The notes: generated by a model not told the origin, from the sequence alone. Positions 50,029-59,821 are shown, counted from the stretch's first letter. The stretch: DNA of 64,000 nucleotides from Streptomyces sp. Ag109_O5-1 (GCF_003814875.1 NZ_RKQF01000001.1:6386001-6450000), one strand, 5' to 3'. Made by a program: numbers and translations.

Positions 50029-52221
50029 ATGTCCGTGTCCAGTACTGATCAGTTCGTCGTGTCCGAGAACACCCAGGACGACGACCTGGTGACCAAGGTC
50101 TCCGAAGAGGCCGCTGACACCACCGACACCACTGACAACACCCCCCAGATCACCTTCGCCGACCTCGGTCTCCCCGAGGGCGTCGTGCGCAAGCTCGCGC
50201 AGAACGGTGTGACCACCCCCTTCCCGATCCAGGCCGCGACCATCCCGGACGCCCTGGAAGGCAAGGACATCCTCGGCAGGGGCCGCACCGGCTCCGGCAA
50301 GACCCTCTCCTTCGGTCTGCCCACCCTGGCCACGCTGGCCGGCGGCCGTACCGAGAAGAAGCGCCCGCGCGCCGTCATCCTCACCCCCACCCGTGAGCTG
50401 GCGATGCAGGTGGCGGACGCCCTCCAGCCCTACGGCGACGTCGTCGGCCTGAAGATGAAGGTCGTCTGCGGCGGTACGTCGATGGGCAACCAGATCTACG
50501 CCCTGGAGCGCGGCGTCGACATCCTCGTCGCCACCCCGGGCCGTCTCCGCGACATCATCAACCGCGGCGCCTGCTCCCTCGAGGACGTCCAGATCGCCGT
50601 CCTCGACGAGGCCGACCAGATGTCCGACCTGGGCTTCCTGCCCGAGGTCACCGAGCTGCTCGACCAGGTCCCGGCCGGCGGCCAGCGGATGCTGTTCTCG
50701 GCCACCATGGAGAACGAGATCTCCACGCTGGTCAAGCGCTACCTGGTCGACCCGGTCTCGCACGAGGTCGACGCCGCCCAGGGTGCCGTGACGACCATGT
50801 CCCACCACATCCTGATCGTGAAGCCCAAGGACAAGGCGCCGGTCACGGCTGCGATCGCCTCCCGCAAGGGCCGCACCATCATCTTCGTCCGCACCCAGCT
50901 GGGCGCCGACCGCGTCGCCGAGCAGCTGCGCGACTCCGGCGTGAAGGCCGACGCGCTGCACGGCGGCATGACCCAGGGCGCGCGGACCCGGACCCTGGCC
51001 GACTTCAAGGACGGTTACGTCAACGTCCTCGTCGCCACCGACGTCGCCGCCCGCGGTATCCACGTCGACGGCATCGACCTGGTCCTGAACGTCGACCCGG
51101 CCGGCGACCACAAGGACTACCTGCACCGCGCGGGCCGTACCGCCCGCGCCGGCCGCACCGGCACCGTCGTGTCGCTCTCCCTCCCGCACCAGCGCCGCCA
51201 GATCTTCCGGCTGATGGAGGACGCGGGCGTCGACGCCGGGCGTCACATCATCAACTCCGGTACGGCCTTCGAGCCCGAGGTCGCCGAGATCACCGGCGCC
51301 CGTTCGATGACCGAGGTCCAGTCCGAGTCCGCGGCCAACGCGGCGCAGCAGGCCGAGCGCGAGGTCGCCCAGCTCACCAAGGAGCTGGAGCGGGCGCAGC
51401 GCCGGGCCGCCGAGCTGCGCGAGGAGGCCGACCGCCTCGTCGCCCGGGCCGCCCGCGAGCGTGGCGAGGACCCGGAGGAGGCGGTGGCCGAGGCCACTGC
51501 CGCGGCCCAGGCCGAGGCCGTGGTGGCGGAGCAGCCGGCCGCCGAGGCGCCGGCCCGCCAGGAGCCCTCCTCGTACGAGCGTCCGCGTCAGCAGCGTGAC
51601 GACCGGGGCAACTACGAGCGCCGTGACCGTCGTGACGACCGTCCGTCCGGTGGCTTCCGCCGGGACGACCGCCGCGACGACCGTGGTGCCCGTTCCTTCG
51701 ACCGTCGTGACGAGCGTCCGTCTGGCGGTTTCCGCCGTGACGACCGCCGTGACGGCGGCGACCGTGGCGGCTTCCGCCGGGATGACCGTCCGTCCGGTGG
51801 CTTCCGCCGGGACGACCGCCGCGACGACCGTGGTGCCCGTTCCTTCGACCGTCGTGACGAGCGTCCGTCTGGCGGTTTCCGCCGTGACGACCGCCGTGAC
51901 GACCGCCGTGACGGCGGCGACCGTGGCGGCTTCCGCCGGGACGAGCGCCAGCCGTTCGACCGCGACCGTGACGACCGCGGCGGCCGCTCCTTCGAGCGCC
52001 GTGACGACCGTGGCGGCTTCCGCCGCGACGACCGTCCGTCCGGCCACCGGGGCAGCGACCGTCCGTTCAACCGCGACCGCCGTGACGACCGCCCGGGCTT
52101 CCGCAGCGGCGGCCACAGCGGCCACGACCGCCCGTTCGGTCGCCGTGACGACCACCGCGGCTCGTCCTCCGGCTCCTTCGGCCGCCGCGACGACAAGCCG
52201 CGCTGGAAGCGCAACGGCTGA
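50029..52221 (+). CDS. DEAD-box RNA helicase with long RDDR-rich tail
   Basis: A 730-residue helicase. The Q-motif (FPIQAATIPDAL), Walker A RTGSGKT, PTRELAMQV, DEAD (LDEADQMSD), SAT, and HRAGRTARAG are all present in the first ~420 residues. A coiled-coil-like acidic linker (~430-520) leads to a ~190-residue tail of Arg/Asp/Gly repeats (PSGGFRRDD, RSFDRRDE), typical of RNA-binding, phase-separating tails. It likely remodels RNA or ribosomes in cold or stress. The ATG at 50029 is taken with GGAAGG upstream. Confidence 0.92.
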   Translation: MSVSSTDQFVVSENTQDDDLVTKVSEEAADTTDTTDNTPQITFADLGLPEGVVRKLAQNGVTTPFPIQAATIPDALEGKDILGRGRTGSGKTLSFGLPTLATLAGGRTEKKRPRAVILTPTRELAMQVADALQPYGDVVGLKMKVVCGGTSMGNQIYALERGVDILVATPGRLRDIINRGACSLEDVQIAVLDEADQMSDLGFLPEVTELLDQVPAGGQRMLFSATMENEISTLVKRYLVDPVSHEVDAAQGAVTTMSHHILIVKPKDKAPVTAAIASRKGRTIIFVRTQLGADRVAEQLRDSGVKADALHGGMTQGARTRTLADFKDGYVNVLVATDVAARGIHVDGIDLVLNVDPAGDHKDYLHRAGRTARAGRTGTVVSLSLPHQRRQIFRLMEDAGVDAGRHIINSGTAFEPEVAEITGARSMTEVQSESAANAAQQAEREVAQLTKELERAQRRAAELREEADRLVARAARERGEDPEEAVAEATAAAQAEAVVAEQPAAEAPARQEPSSYERPRQQRDDRGNYERRDRRDDRPSGGFRRDDRRDDRGARSFDRRDERPSGGFRRDDRRDGGDRGGFRRDDRPSGGFRRDDRRDDRGARSFDRRDERPSGGFRRDDRRDDRRDGGDRGGFRRDERQPFDRDRDDRGGRSFERRDDRGGFRRDDRPSGHRGSDRPFNRDRRDDRPGFRSGGHSGHDRPFGRRDDHRGSSSGSFGRRDDKPRWKRNG
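51637..51942 (+). repeat. 147-bp direct repeat in the helicase tail
   Basis: The unit starting GACCGTCCGTCCGGTGGC at 51637 recurs at 51784 with near identity for over 110 bp; the second copy has an extra 12 bp. It encodes 49 residues of Arg/Asp/Gly tail. Confidence 0.9.
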
Positions 52222-52241
52222 CACCGAGTGAGCTGAACCCA

Positions 52242-52280
52242 GGAAGGGCCCGTACGACGACCTGTCGTACGGGCCCTTCC
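52242..52280. terminator. DEAD-box helicase terminator
   Basis: GGAAGGGCCCGTACGAC pairs over 17 bp with GTCGTACGGGCCCTTCC, loop of five. It lies 21 bases after the stop codon. Confidence 0.9.
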
Positions 52281-52409
52281 GCGTTCCCGGGACCCTCCGC
52301 CGGCCCGCTGACGATCCGCCAACCGCCCTCTGGTCACGGGCAATTCACTATTGATGTCTGTGTGCCGGTTGTTAACATCCTTTGACTTTTTGACTTCCTG
52401 GGGGGTTCC

Positions 52410-54533
52410 TTGAGCCGGCATGCCCGGATCGCACTCACTCTCGTCGGACTGGCCGCCCTCGGCGCCGGTTCGCTGACCACCGCGGGCACGGCCGCCGCGG
52501 ACACCACCCCGACGCCGATCACGACGGACGGGGTCTGGGGCATCGACTACGCGGGCGGCTTCCTGACGACCGTGGAGAACACGCCGAGCTATGACCAGTG
52601 GGTGATCGGCCGGCAGATCTCGGCCGACGGTTCCACGGTGCTGGAGAAGACGACCCGGGGATTCGCCGGCACGGACGCGGTCGGCGGCCATCTCCAACGG
52701 GTGCCGTGCGACGAGGGCGCACGGGGCTGTGTGCCGATGCGTACCTTCGGCAACACCTACGTCGGCGACTTCATGGACGACGGCACCGGCAAGCAGACGG
52801 CCCAGATCTACCTGACCGAGGACTCGATGGACGGCGGGCCCGATCCGGTCGTCACCGGCGGCCGTTTCGTCGACGCCACCGGCCGCTTCTACGTCTACCA
52901 GGCGTCCTCCACCGGCAAGCAGTACGTCGACGCGGTGCCCGCGTACCAGACCCAGAACGTCAGGCTGACCCGGTCCATCACCGCGGCCTCCGTGTGGGGT
53001 TCGACGCTGTGGACGCCGGGCGCCGGCAACGGCGTCGTCACCGGATACGACCTGAAGACGAAGAAGACGGTCGCGACCGTCTCCACCGGGGCGCCCTGCA
53101 CGGTCAAGGAACTGCAGGTCATCGGCCGCTGGATCTACTGGAACTGCGGCTCGACGGGCGCCGCGGGCGTCTACGACCGTACGGCGAAGAAGAACATCAA
53201 GGTGCCCTCCGGCCCGGTGCTGGTCGGCGACGGCTACCTCGTCCAGCACGACCGGACCGCCGGCAGGCTGATGCTGACGGACTTCCACACCGGGACGGCG
53301 GCCGCGGCCCGTGCGATCGCCGACCTGCCCGCCGGACGCACCGCCGACCAGCGGCGGCTGACCTGGTCGGTGGACAAGTTCGGCGGCGACATCGCGTACG
53401 TCGGTCCGGACGACGTGATCCGGATCGTGCCGAGCGGGGTGCCGACGCAGCCCCTGACGGGGATCGAGTCGGAGGTGGCGGACTGGGACGAGGACGCCAG
53501 GGAAGGCGACACCGGCAACACCATCTGGGGCAGTGTCTGGCAGCTCAGCAAGCCCGCGAACTGGACCTTCACGGTGAAGGACGCCCACGGGCACGCCGAC
53601 CGCACCATCAAGGGCAGCGGTACGTCGGTCGACATCGGCTGGGACGGGACGAACGACAAGGGCGGCTACCCGCTCAACGGTCCGAAGACCTGGACGCTGA
53701 CCGCCACCGCCGTCGAGGGCTCGGGCACCTACACGACGAGCGGGAAGTTCGGCTACACCGGCGGCACACAGGGCTTCCACGATCAGAGCGGGTACAGCTA
53801 CGGCGACCTGGCCACCCTCAGCTCCTCCGGCGGCCTCACGCTGCACTCCACCACGGGCAACGGCAAGTTCAGCGGCACATGGACGGCCTCCGGCTGGGCG
53901 GCGGGCACGGTCGCCGTGCCCTTCGGGGACATGACCGGCGACCGGTGCGCCGAGATGCTGATGCGGATGCCCAACGGGGAGCTGCGCCGGTACACCGGCA
54001 AGTGCGGCGGCTCGTACAAGCCGTCGGACAAGCATGTCTCCCTCGGCACCGGCTGGAACGCGTACAACGTCCTCACCGCTCCCGGCGACCTCACCGGCGA
54101 CGGCCGTACCGACCTGCTGGCCCGCAAGGCGTCCACCGGGGACGTCTACCTGTTCGCCGACGACGGCACCGGCAGGCTGAAGGCCGGGGTCAGGATCCGT
54201 ACCTGGGCGGCGTACACGAAGATCGTCGGCGCCGGTGACCTGAACGGCGACGGTTTCGGGGACGTGCTGGCGGTCGACAAGTCCGGGACGCTGTGGCGGT
54301 ACGACGGCACCGGGACGGGCCGGCTGAAGGAGCGGGTGAAGGTCGCCGCGCACTGGAACGCCTCGTACAACGCGGTCGTGGGCGTCGGCGACATCACCGG
54401 GGACGGCAGGAACGACCTGGTGATGCGGGACACCGCGGGCAACCTGTACCGGCAGACGGGCACGGGCAAGGGATCGTTCGCGGCGCGCGTGAGGATCGCG
54501 ACGGGCTGGCAGGGCTACAAGGCGCTCTTCTGA
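52410..54533 (+). CDS. Secreted FG-GAP/VCBS repeat protein with TTG start
   Basis: A 707-residue exported protein. The signal peptide (ARIALTLVGLAALGAGSL) is cleaved near AAA-DTT. A beta-propeller-like central part is followed by a FlgD-like Ig segment (NWTFTVKDAHGH ... VDIGWDGTNDKGG) and C-terminal FG-GAP-type repeats, each with DLTGDGRTDLL-like Asp loops that bind calcium. No catalytic motif. Start is TTG at 52410, supported by a GGGGGG site and the position of the signal peptide; no ATG or GTG in frame is nearby. Confidence 0.8.
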   Translation: MSRHARIALTLVGLAALGAGSLTTAGTAAADTTPTPITTDGVWGIDYAGGFLTTVENTPSYDQWVIGRQISADGSTVLEKTTRGFAGTDAVGGHLQRVPCDEGARGCVPMRTFGNTYVGDFMDDGTGKQTAQIYLTEDSMDGGPDPVVTGGRFVDATGRFYVYQASSTGKQYVDAVPAYQTQNVRLTRSITAASVWGSTLWTPGAGNGVVTGYDLKTKKTVATVSTGAPCTVKELQVIGRWIYWNCGSTGAAGVYDRTAKKNIKVPSGPVLVGDGYLVQHDRTAGRLMLTDFHTGTAAAARAIADLPAGRTADQRRLTWSVDKFGGDIAYVGPDDVIRIVPSGVPTQPLTGIESEVADWDEDAREGDTGNTIWGSVWQLSKPANWTFTVKDAHGHADRTIKGSGTSVDIGWDGTNDKGGYPLNGPKTWTLTATAVEGSGTYTTSGKFGYTGGTQGFHDQSGYSYGDLATLSSSGGLTLHSTTGNGKFSGTWTASGWAAGTVAVPFGDMTGDRCAEMLMRMPNGELRRYTGKCGGSYKPSDKHVSLGTGWNAYNVLTAPGDLTGDGRTDLLARKASTGDVYLFADDGTGRLKAGVRIRTWAAYTKIVGAGDLNGDGFGDVLAVDKSGTLWRYDGTGTGRLKERVKVAAHWNASYNAVVGVGDITGDGRNDLVMRDTAGNLYRQTGTGKGSFAARVRIATGWQGYKALF

Positions 54534-54645
54534 GGCCTGTTCGGGCTTCTGGGACCTGTTCGGACTTCTGATGCCTGCTCAGGCTCCTGAGCGCTGCTCA
54601 GGCTCAAGGCTTGTTCAGGCTTCTGAGGTCTGTTTCATGGCCGTT
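54534..54645 (+). repeat. Degenerate ~20-bp tandem repeat between two genes
   Basis: Five to six imperfect units around CCTGTTCGGGCTTCTGAG fill the space between the FG-GAP gene and the permease. Units vary from 17 to 20 bp. Function unknown. Confidence 0.7.
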
Positions 54646-54708
54646 CCAGCCTGTTTTCGGCCAAGCTGTGACGCATGTCACGCCCCCGGTGAGGGAATCG
54701 CTGGGGGC

Positions 54709-56238
54709 ATGACAGAAGACGCGACAGCCAAGTCGCCCTCCGGCGCACTCTCCGACGAGGAGCGGCTCGCCCAGCTCGGCTACACCCAGGTCCTGGCCCG
54801 CCGCATGTCGGCGTTCTCCAACTACGCGGTCTCCTTCACGATCATCTCGGTCCTCTCCGGCTGCCTCACCCTCTACCTCTTCGGCATGATCACCGGCGGC
54901 CCCGCGGTGATCACCTGGGGCTGGGTGGCCGTCGGCCTGATGACCCTCTTCGTAGGCCTCTCGATGGCCGAGATCTGTTCCGCCTACCCCACGTCCGCGG
55001 GCCTCTACTTCTGGGCCCACAGGCTGGCTCCGCCCCGCTCGGCCGCGGCCTGGGCGTGGTTCACGGGCTGGTTCAACGTGCTGGGCCAGGTGGCGGTGAC
55101 GGCGGGCATCGACTTCGGCGCGGCGTCCTTCCTCGGCGCATACCTGAACCTGCAGTTCGACCTCACCGTCACCCCCGGCCGCACGATCCTGCTCTTCGCG
55201 GCGATCCTGCTCCTGCACGGCCTCCTCAACACCTTCGGCGTCCGCATAGTCGCCATCCTGAACAGCGTCAGCGTGTGGTGGCATGTGCTCGGCGTCCTGG
55301 TGATCGTCGGCGCGCTGACCTTCGTCCCCGACCACCACCAGTCGGCGTCCTTCGTCTTCACGAAGTTCGTGAACGAGACGGGCTGGAGCAGCGGCCCGTA
55401 CGTCGTCCTCCTGGGCCTCCTGATGGCCCAGTACACCTTCACTGGCTACGACGCCTCGGCGCACATGACCGAGGAGACCCACGACGCGGCGACGGCGGGC
55501 CCGAAGGGCATCGTCCGCTCCATCTGGACCTCGTGGATAGCCGGCTTCGTCCTGCTCCTCGGCTTCACCTTCGCGATCCAGTCGTACGACAAGGAGCTCG
55601 CGTCCCCGACGGGCGCGCCCCCGGCCCAGATCCTCCTGGACGCGCTCGGCGCCACCACCGGCAAGCTCCTCCTCCTGGTCGTGATCGGCGCCCAGCTCTT
55701 CTGCGGAATGGCCTCGGTGACGGCCAACAGCCGCATGATCTACGCCTTCTCCCGCGACGGCGCGCTCCCCTTCTCCCGTATCTGGCACACGGTCAGCCCG
55801 CGCACCCGCACCCCCGTCGCGGCGGTCTGGCTGGCGGCCCTCTCCGCGCTCGCCCTCGGCCTCCCCTACCTGATCAACTACACGGCCTACGCCGCCGTGA
55901 CGTCGATCGCGGTGATCGGGCTGTACGTGGCCTACGTCATCCCGACACTGCTCCGGGTACGCAAGGGGGACGCGTTCGAGAGAGGCCCCTGGCACCTGGG
56001 CCGCTGGTCGAACGTCATAGGCGTGGTGTCGGTGGTGTGGGTGGGACTCATCACCGTCCTCTTCATGCTCCCGCAGGTCTCCCCGGTCACCTGGAAGTCC
56101 TTCAACTACGCCCCGGCCGCCGTCCTGGCGGTCCTCGGCTTCGCCGCGATCTGGTGGCAGGTCTCGGCCCGCCACTGGTTCCTCAACCCGGACCGGGCGG
56201 CCCGCCCCGAGGACACCGCCAACCTGGTCGATCTCTGA
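54709..56238 (+). CDS. APC-family amino acid permease
   Basis: A 509-residue transporter with about 12 transmembrane helices. The start of the APC fold (RRMSAFSNYAVSFTIISVLSG) and EICSAYPTSAGLYFWAHRLA are typical of the amino acid/choline (GABA, polyamine) subfamily. GGGGGC precedes the ATG at 54709; an in-frame upstream ATG reads through the repeat region and is unlikely. Substrate is uncertain. Confidence 0.88.
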   Translation: MTEDATAKSPSGALSDEERLAQLGYTQVLARRMSAFSNYAVSFTIISVLSGCLTLYLFGMITGGPAVITWGWVAVGLMTLFVGLSMAEICSAYPTSAGLYFWAHRLAPPRSAAAWAWFTGWFNVLGQVAVTAGIDFGAASFLGAYLNLQFDLTVTPGRTILLFAAILLLHGLLNTFGVRIVAILNSVSVWWHVLGVLVIVGALTFVPDHHQSASFVFTKFVNETGWSSGPYVVLLGLLMAQYTFTGYDASAHMTEETHDAATAGPKGIVRSIWTSWIAGFVLLLGFTFAIQSYDKELASPTGAPPAQILLDALGATTGKLLLLVVIGAQLFCGMASVTANSRMIYAFSRDGALPFSRIWHTVSPRTRTPVAAVWLAALSALALGLPYLINYTAYAAVTSIAVIGLYVAYVIPTLLRVRKGDAFERGPWHLGRWSNVIGVVSVVWVGLITVLFMLPQVSPVTWKSFNYAPAAVLAVLGFAAIWWQVSARHWFLNPDRAARPEDTANLVDL

Positions 56239-56368
56239 CCCTCAGGCCTGCATCCGCCCCAATCCGTCCCACATCCGTCCCACTTCTGCCACACGACGCG
56301 GCCACGACCCCGATACCCGATCGGAGACACGGCTCCGTCCGGCTATGCTCGGGGAGGCAACATCGCCT

Positions 56369-56441
56369 GGGCCGTTAGCTCAATTGGCAGAGCAGTGGAC
56401 TTTTAATCCATTGGTTGTGGGTTCGAGTCCCACACGGCCTA
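56369..56441 (+). tRNA. tRNA-Lys(UUU)
   Basis: 73 nt on the plus strand. Acceptor GGGCCGT/ACGGCCT (terminal G-T), anticodon loop CTTTTAA with UUU, T-loop GTTCGAGTC. CCA not encoded. Confidence 0.95.
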
Positions 56442-56914
56442 CCGGATGTGGGCGGGGGAGATGCCCCCTGACCTGCTGTGCAGCGCCTGATCCGACTTCG
56501 GTCGGGTCGGGCGCTGCTGCGTTTTCGGGCCGTTGCGTGAGCGGGAAGCGTGTACAGCTGCGGCGGGTTGGTGTGAGACCGGCCTCAGCGGATACCCGGC
56601 GGGCGTGAGGTACGGCAGTGTGCCCCACGAGCGGGCCGTCTGCCCCGGATGTCTCCATGAGCCGCCCGGCAGGCGGTGCGCTCGTTCCGGGGTGAGCCCG
56701 TCCGGTGCTACGGGTCGAGGCGGCCGACGGCGTACGGTGGAGGTACCGAGGGCATCACGCACTCCGGCTGTCCTGCCGGGTCGTCCTCGGCGAGAGACGA
56801 ACCCCGGGCCGTCCGAGCGCCGGTGCGGAGACGGGTCGGCGTCATGCCCGCCGCGATCACCACAACTCCGCACCCCTCCCCGGTCGTTGCGCCGCGCTTC
56901 CGAAGTGCGGGGTG
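56442..56914. other. tRNA-Lys downstream region
   Basis: 473 bp without a convincing gene. A hairpin terminator (56480-56517) lies at the left. The right part precedes the STAS-GNAT gene. Confidence 0.45.
56480..56525 (+). terminator. tRNA-Lys terminator
   Basis: GCAGCGCC pairs with GGCGCTGC, extended inward with two G-T pairs around loop ttcg; TTTT follows at 56522-56525. Confidence 0.8.
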
Positions 56915-57919
56915 ATGGCCGTGCAGCGCCTGGACATCCACCGGCGTGACCGGGGGGAGCGCGCCCTCGTCACGCTCGTCGGTGACATCTGGCCGGCCAC
57001 GACGCCCCTGCTGCGGGCCGCGCTGGAGCAGTGCCTGCGCGACGGAATGACCGCCATAGACGTCGATCTCACCACGGTCCACTCCTGCGACCCCAAGGGC
57101 CTGGACGTCTTCCTGACGGCGTCACGGCGGGCCGGCCGGGTACGCGCCTGCCTGTACCTGCACCATCCGTGCGCGCAGATCACCCGGCTCCTCGCCGTCA
57201 CCGGCTCCGCGCCCCTGCTCCTCGCGACCCCGGCACATCCTGTGTCGCCTGCCCTGCTCCGCGATCTGCCGGACGCGTCCGCGGCGGGTCCGCCGGCGCC
57301 GGGGACTCAGACGTCCGGCGACCGCGCCGGTGCGCCGGTCGTCGAGGACGGGATCCGACTGCGCAGACTGACTCGCCGGCAGGCGGAGGACATGCGAGAG
57401 GACATCGCCGACCTGGCCGTGGGGTCCGTCGTCGGCTTCACCGGAAAGGTGTACCGGGAGCGGGGCGACTTCCTGCGGCGGCTTGCCGTCAGCGCCCGAC
57501 GGCCTGGCTTCGCTTTGCTGGTCGCCGAGACGACGGTGCTGGTGGGGTGCGTCTTCGGATTTCCGGTGAGCCCCGCGGGCCGCTCCGAGCGGGGGCTGCA
57601 GGAGAGCGTCCAGCGGCTCACCGGCTGTGCCCGGTTCCTGCTCCTCACCCAGGTCGTGGCGCACCAGCACCCTCAGCACCGGGCCATCGGCCGCCGTCTG
57701 CAACAGCGTCTGCTGGCCGACGGGCGCGCCGAACTCGGAGTCGCCCTGCTCCACCCGGCCGACCGGGCCGGACAAACCCTCTACGACTCCTGGGGCTGGC
57801 GGAACCACGGGGAGATGGTCGGGCTGCCGGGCCGGGGCACTCCTTGCGTGCTGACCCTGTCCCGGGAGAGCGGACCTTCGCTGCCCGCGCCTCGGGCCGC
57901 CGGTCCAGGCCGGGCATAG
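56915..57919 (+). CDS. STAS-GNAT fusion protein
   Basis: A 334-residue protein. The N-terminal ~110 residues form a STAS domain (ALVTLVGDIWPATTPLL; TVHSCDPKGLDVFL), as in anti-anti-sigma factors, with Ser/Cys near the usual phospho-site position. The C-terminal ~190 residues look like a GNAT acetyltransferase (FLLLTQVVAHQHPQHRAIGRRLQQRLL; LYDSWGWRNHGEMVG). The pair suggests acetylation linked to partner switching; the SpoIIE-type phosphatase downstream supports that. The ATG at 56915 is chosen to start the STAS strand; a GTG two bases earlier is out of frame. Confidence 0.75.
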   Translation: MAVQRLDIHRRDRGERALVTLVGDIWPATTPLLRAALEQCLRDGMTAIDVDLTTVHSCDPKGLDVFLTASRRAGRVRACLYLHHPCAQITRLLAVTGSAPLLLATPAHPVSPALLRDLPDASAAGPPAPGTQTSGDRAGAPVVEDGIRLRRLTRRQAEDMREDIADLAVGSVVGFTGKVYRERGDFLRRLAVSARRPGFALLVAETTVLVGCVFGFPVSPAGRSERGLQESVQRLTGCARFLLLTQVVAHQHPQHRAIGRRLQQRLLADGRAELGVALLHPADRAGQTLYDSWGWRNHGEMVGLPGRGTPCVLTLSRESGPSLPAPRAAGPGRA

Positions 57920-57938
57920 CTTGGGAGATACCGAGAGC

Positions 57939-58523
57939 ATGTCGGGCGCACGGTCACCACAGCGCCGTTCCCGGCGAGTGACGGACGAGGGCAGCCCAAG
58001 GCGGTCCGGACGGGATCGCACGATGGACTCCCTCACACCGCCTACCGGAGGCCGGCCAACGGGTGACGCGCACACGTACGGGATGCCGCTGGCCCGGCTG
58101 AGCCTCACGCCCGAGGCCGGCCACGGCCCGCTGGACGGAGCTTGGAGGCCGCGTTGCGACGCACTGGAGCTGGAGTTGCCCGCGCTGGTGGGCTCACTCG
58201 ACCCCGGCCGTGGCACGGTCACCCGCGTCACGGTGGGCGCCGCGGCCTGGCCTGACGCCCCACTGACCGTGTCGGCGCCCGACCACGTGATCGAGGTCGT
58301 CCTGAGCGACGCCACCGCCGAGGAGCACGCCATCAGCCTGGACTGCGGCACCACGGGGCGCTGGGAGCTGCTGGTCATCCCGCCCGACGAGCCGGCCGGA
58401 ACGGCCGATCGCCTGCTGACCGCGGCCGCCGATCCGTGGAGCCCGTTGTCGGCTCAGCGCACCTTGGCACGTGTCGAGGACGGCCTCGGCCGGGAGAGCA
58501 CCGAGGCCCGACGCGGCCCATGA
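57939..58523 (+). CDS. DUF5994 family protein, copy 1
   Basis: A 194-residue protein matching the DUF5994 pattern by eye: LARLSLTP then LDGAWRPRCDALELELPALV and WELLVIPPD. It is a paralogue of the leftward gene at 59822-60304. Start uncertain: TTG 57921, ATG 57939, GTG 57979 or ATG 58023. No catalytic motif. Function unknown; often near partner-switch genes. Confidence 0.65.
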   Translation: MSGARSPQRRSRRVTDEGSPRRSGRDRTMDSLTPPTGGRPTGDAHTYGMPLARLSLTPEAGHGPLDGAWRPRCDALELELPALVGSLDPGRGTVTRVTVGAAAWPDAPLTVSAPDHVIEVVLSDATAEEHAISLDCGTTGRWELLVIPPDEPAGTADRLLTAAADPWSPLSAQRTLARVEDGLGRESTEARRGP

Positions 58524-58570
58524 TGAAGTTATGAGACAGGTAGTTCTTTCGTCGGCCGACCCTGCCGCGC

Positions 58571-59794
58571 GTGTTCATGCGGATCACGGTGGGTGAGCGG
58601 ATGACGGCCGGACCGGGCGCGGACCGCTCCGAGAGCTTCGGGGAAGCGCTTCTGGGGGCGGTTCTCGACCGGGCGCACGAACTCCCGCCCCACCTCGTCG
58701 GACCGCTGTTCGCCGACGTGGTGGAGCGGCTGGGGGGCCGCCGTCCGCAGGTGCTGCTCCAGGACTACGGCCAACTGCTGCTCGTACCTCTGCGCGGTGA
58801 GGGCCTCACGGGCGGGGATCCGCAGGACATCGACGACTCCGCCGCGGGCCGGTGTTTTCTCGATGCCCAGCGCGTCGAGGTGCCCGAGGACGACGGCGTG
58901 CGGGTCTACCTGCCGCTGCTGGACGGCGGTGACCAGGTGGGCGTCATGGCCGTGACGCTGGACCGGGTCGACGACGACGACCGACGGCTGCTGGGCAGGC
59001 TCTCCGGCCTGGTTGCCGACCTGCTGGTGACCAAGCACGGCTACTCCGACCTGTTCTTCTCCACCCGCCGTGGAGAAGAGATGAGCGTCGCCGCCGAGAT
59101 CCAGTGGTCCCTGCTGCCGCCCCTGGCCATGATCATGCCGCGGGTCGCCGTGGCCGGGATCCTGGAACCCGCCTACGACGTGGCGGGAGACAGCTTCGAC
59201 TACGCGCTCAACGGTGACATCCTCCACGTGGCCATGATCGACGCGATGGGCCACGGCCTGGGCGCGGCCACGATGGCCACGGTGGCCATCGGCGCCTACC
59301 GTCACGCCCGCCGCCTCGGTACCGGCCTGTCGGAGATCTACGCCGCCATGGATGACGCCGTGGCACAGCAGTTCGGTCCCGATCACTTCGTCACCGCGCA
59401 GATGATGCGGCTGGACACGGCCACGGGGCAGGTGCACCTGGTCAATGCGGGACACCCGCCACCGATACTCGTGCGCGATCACCGCGTCATGCGCCGGCTG
59501 GACGCCCCCACGACCCTCCCCGTCGGCCTGGGCGGCGCGGAGCCGGAGGTCAGCGAGCTGGAACTGGAGCGCGGAGACCGCGTCCTCTGCTTCACGGACG
59601 GACTGATCGAGGAGCACGCGGTGGGTGAGGAGCAGTTCGGGGAAGACCAGCTGATCGACTCGGTGAACCGGCTGGAGAGAACCGGCCGCGGGGTCCGGGC
59701 GGTGGCGCGCAGCCTGTCGCATACCCTCATGCGGGCGCGGGGCGGACAGACGACGGACGACGCGACGCTGCTCCTGGTGGAGTGGCGCGGCTGA
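58571..59794 (+). CDS. SpoIIE-type PP2C serine phosphatase
   Basis: A 407-residue phosphatase. A GAF-like N-terminal sensor part (to ~165) precedes a PP2C domain with metal-binding Asp in DVAGDSFDYA and DAMGHGLGA, and the late FTDGLIEEH and TDDATLLLVEW. Such enzymes dephosphorylate STAS anti-anti-sigma proteins; the STAS-GNAT protein upstream is the obvious candidate partner. Starts at 58571 (GTG), 58577 and 58601 (ATG) are possible. Confidence 0.88.
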   Translation: MFMRITVGERMTAGPGADRSESFGEALLGAVLDRAHELPPHLVGPLFADVVERLGGRRPQVLLQDYGQLLLVPLRGEGLTGGDPQDIDDSAAGRCFLDAQRVEVPEDDGVRVYLPLLDGGDQVGVMAVTLDRVDDDDRRLLGRLSGLVADLLVTKHGYSDLFFSTRRGEEMSVAAEIQWSLLPPLAMIMPRVAVAGILEPAYDVAGDSFDYALNGDILHVAMIDAMGHGLGAATMATVAIGAYRHARRLGTGLSEIYAAMDDAVAQQFGPDHFVTAQMMRLDTATGQVHLVNAGHPPPILVRDHRVMRRLDAPTTLPVGLGGAEPEVSELELERGDRVLCFTDGLIEEHAVGEEQFGEDQLIDSVNRLERTGRGVRAVARSLSHTLMRARGGQTTDDATLLLVEWRG

Positions 59795-59821
59795 CCGCGT
59801 CACCGGCCACGACGACGGAGG

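Noticed and set aside
49735..52224. Very long open frame (about 829 codons) antisense to the DEAD-box helicase
   Set aside because: It is Val/Ala/Thr-rich low complexity, arising from the high third-position GC and repeats of the helicase gene; the sense strand has complete helicase motifs.
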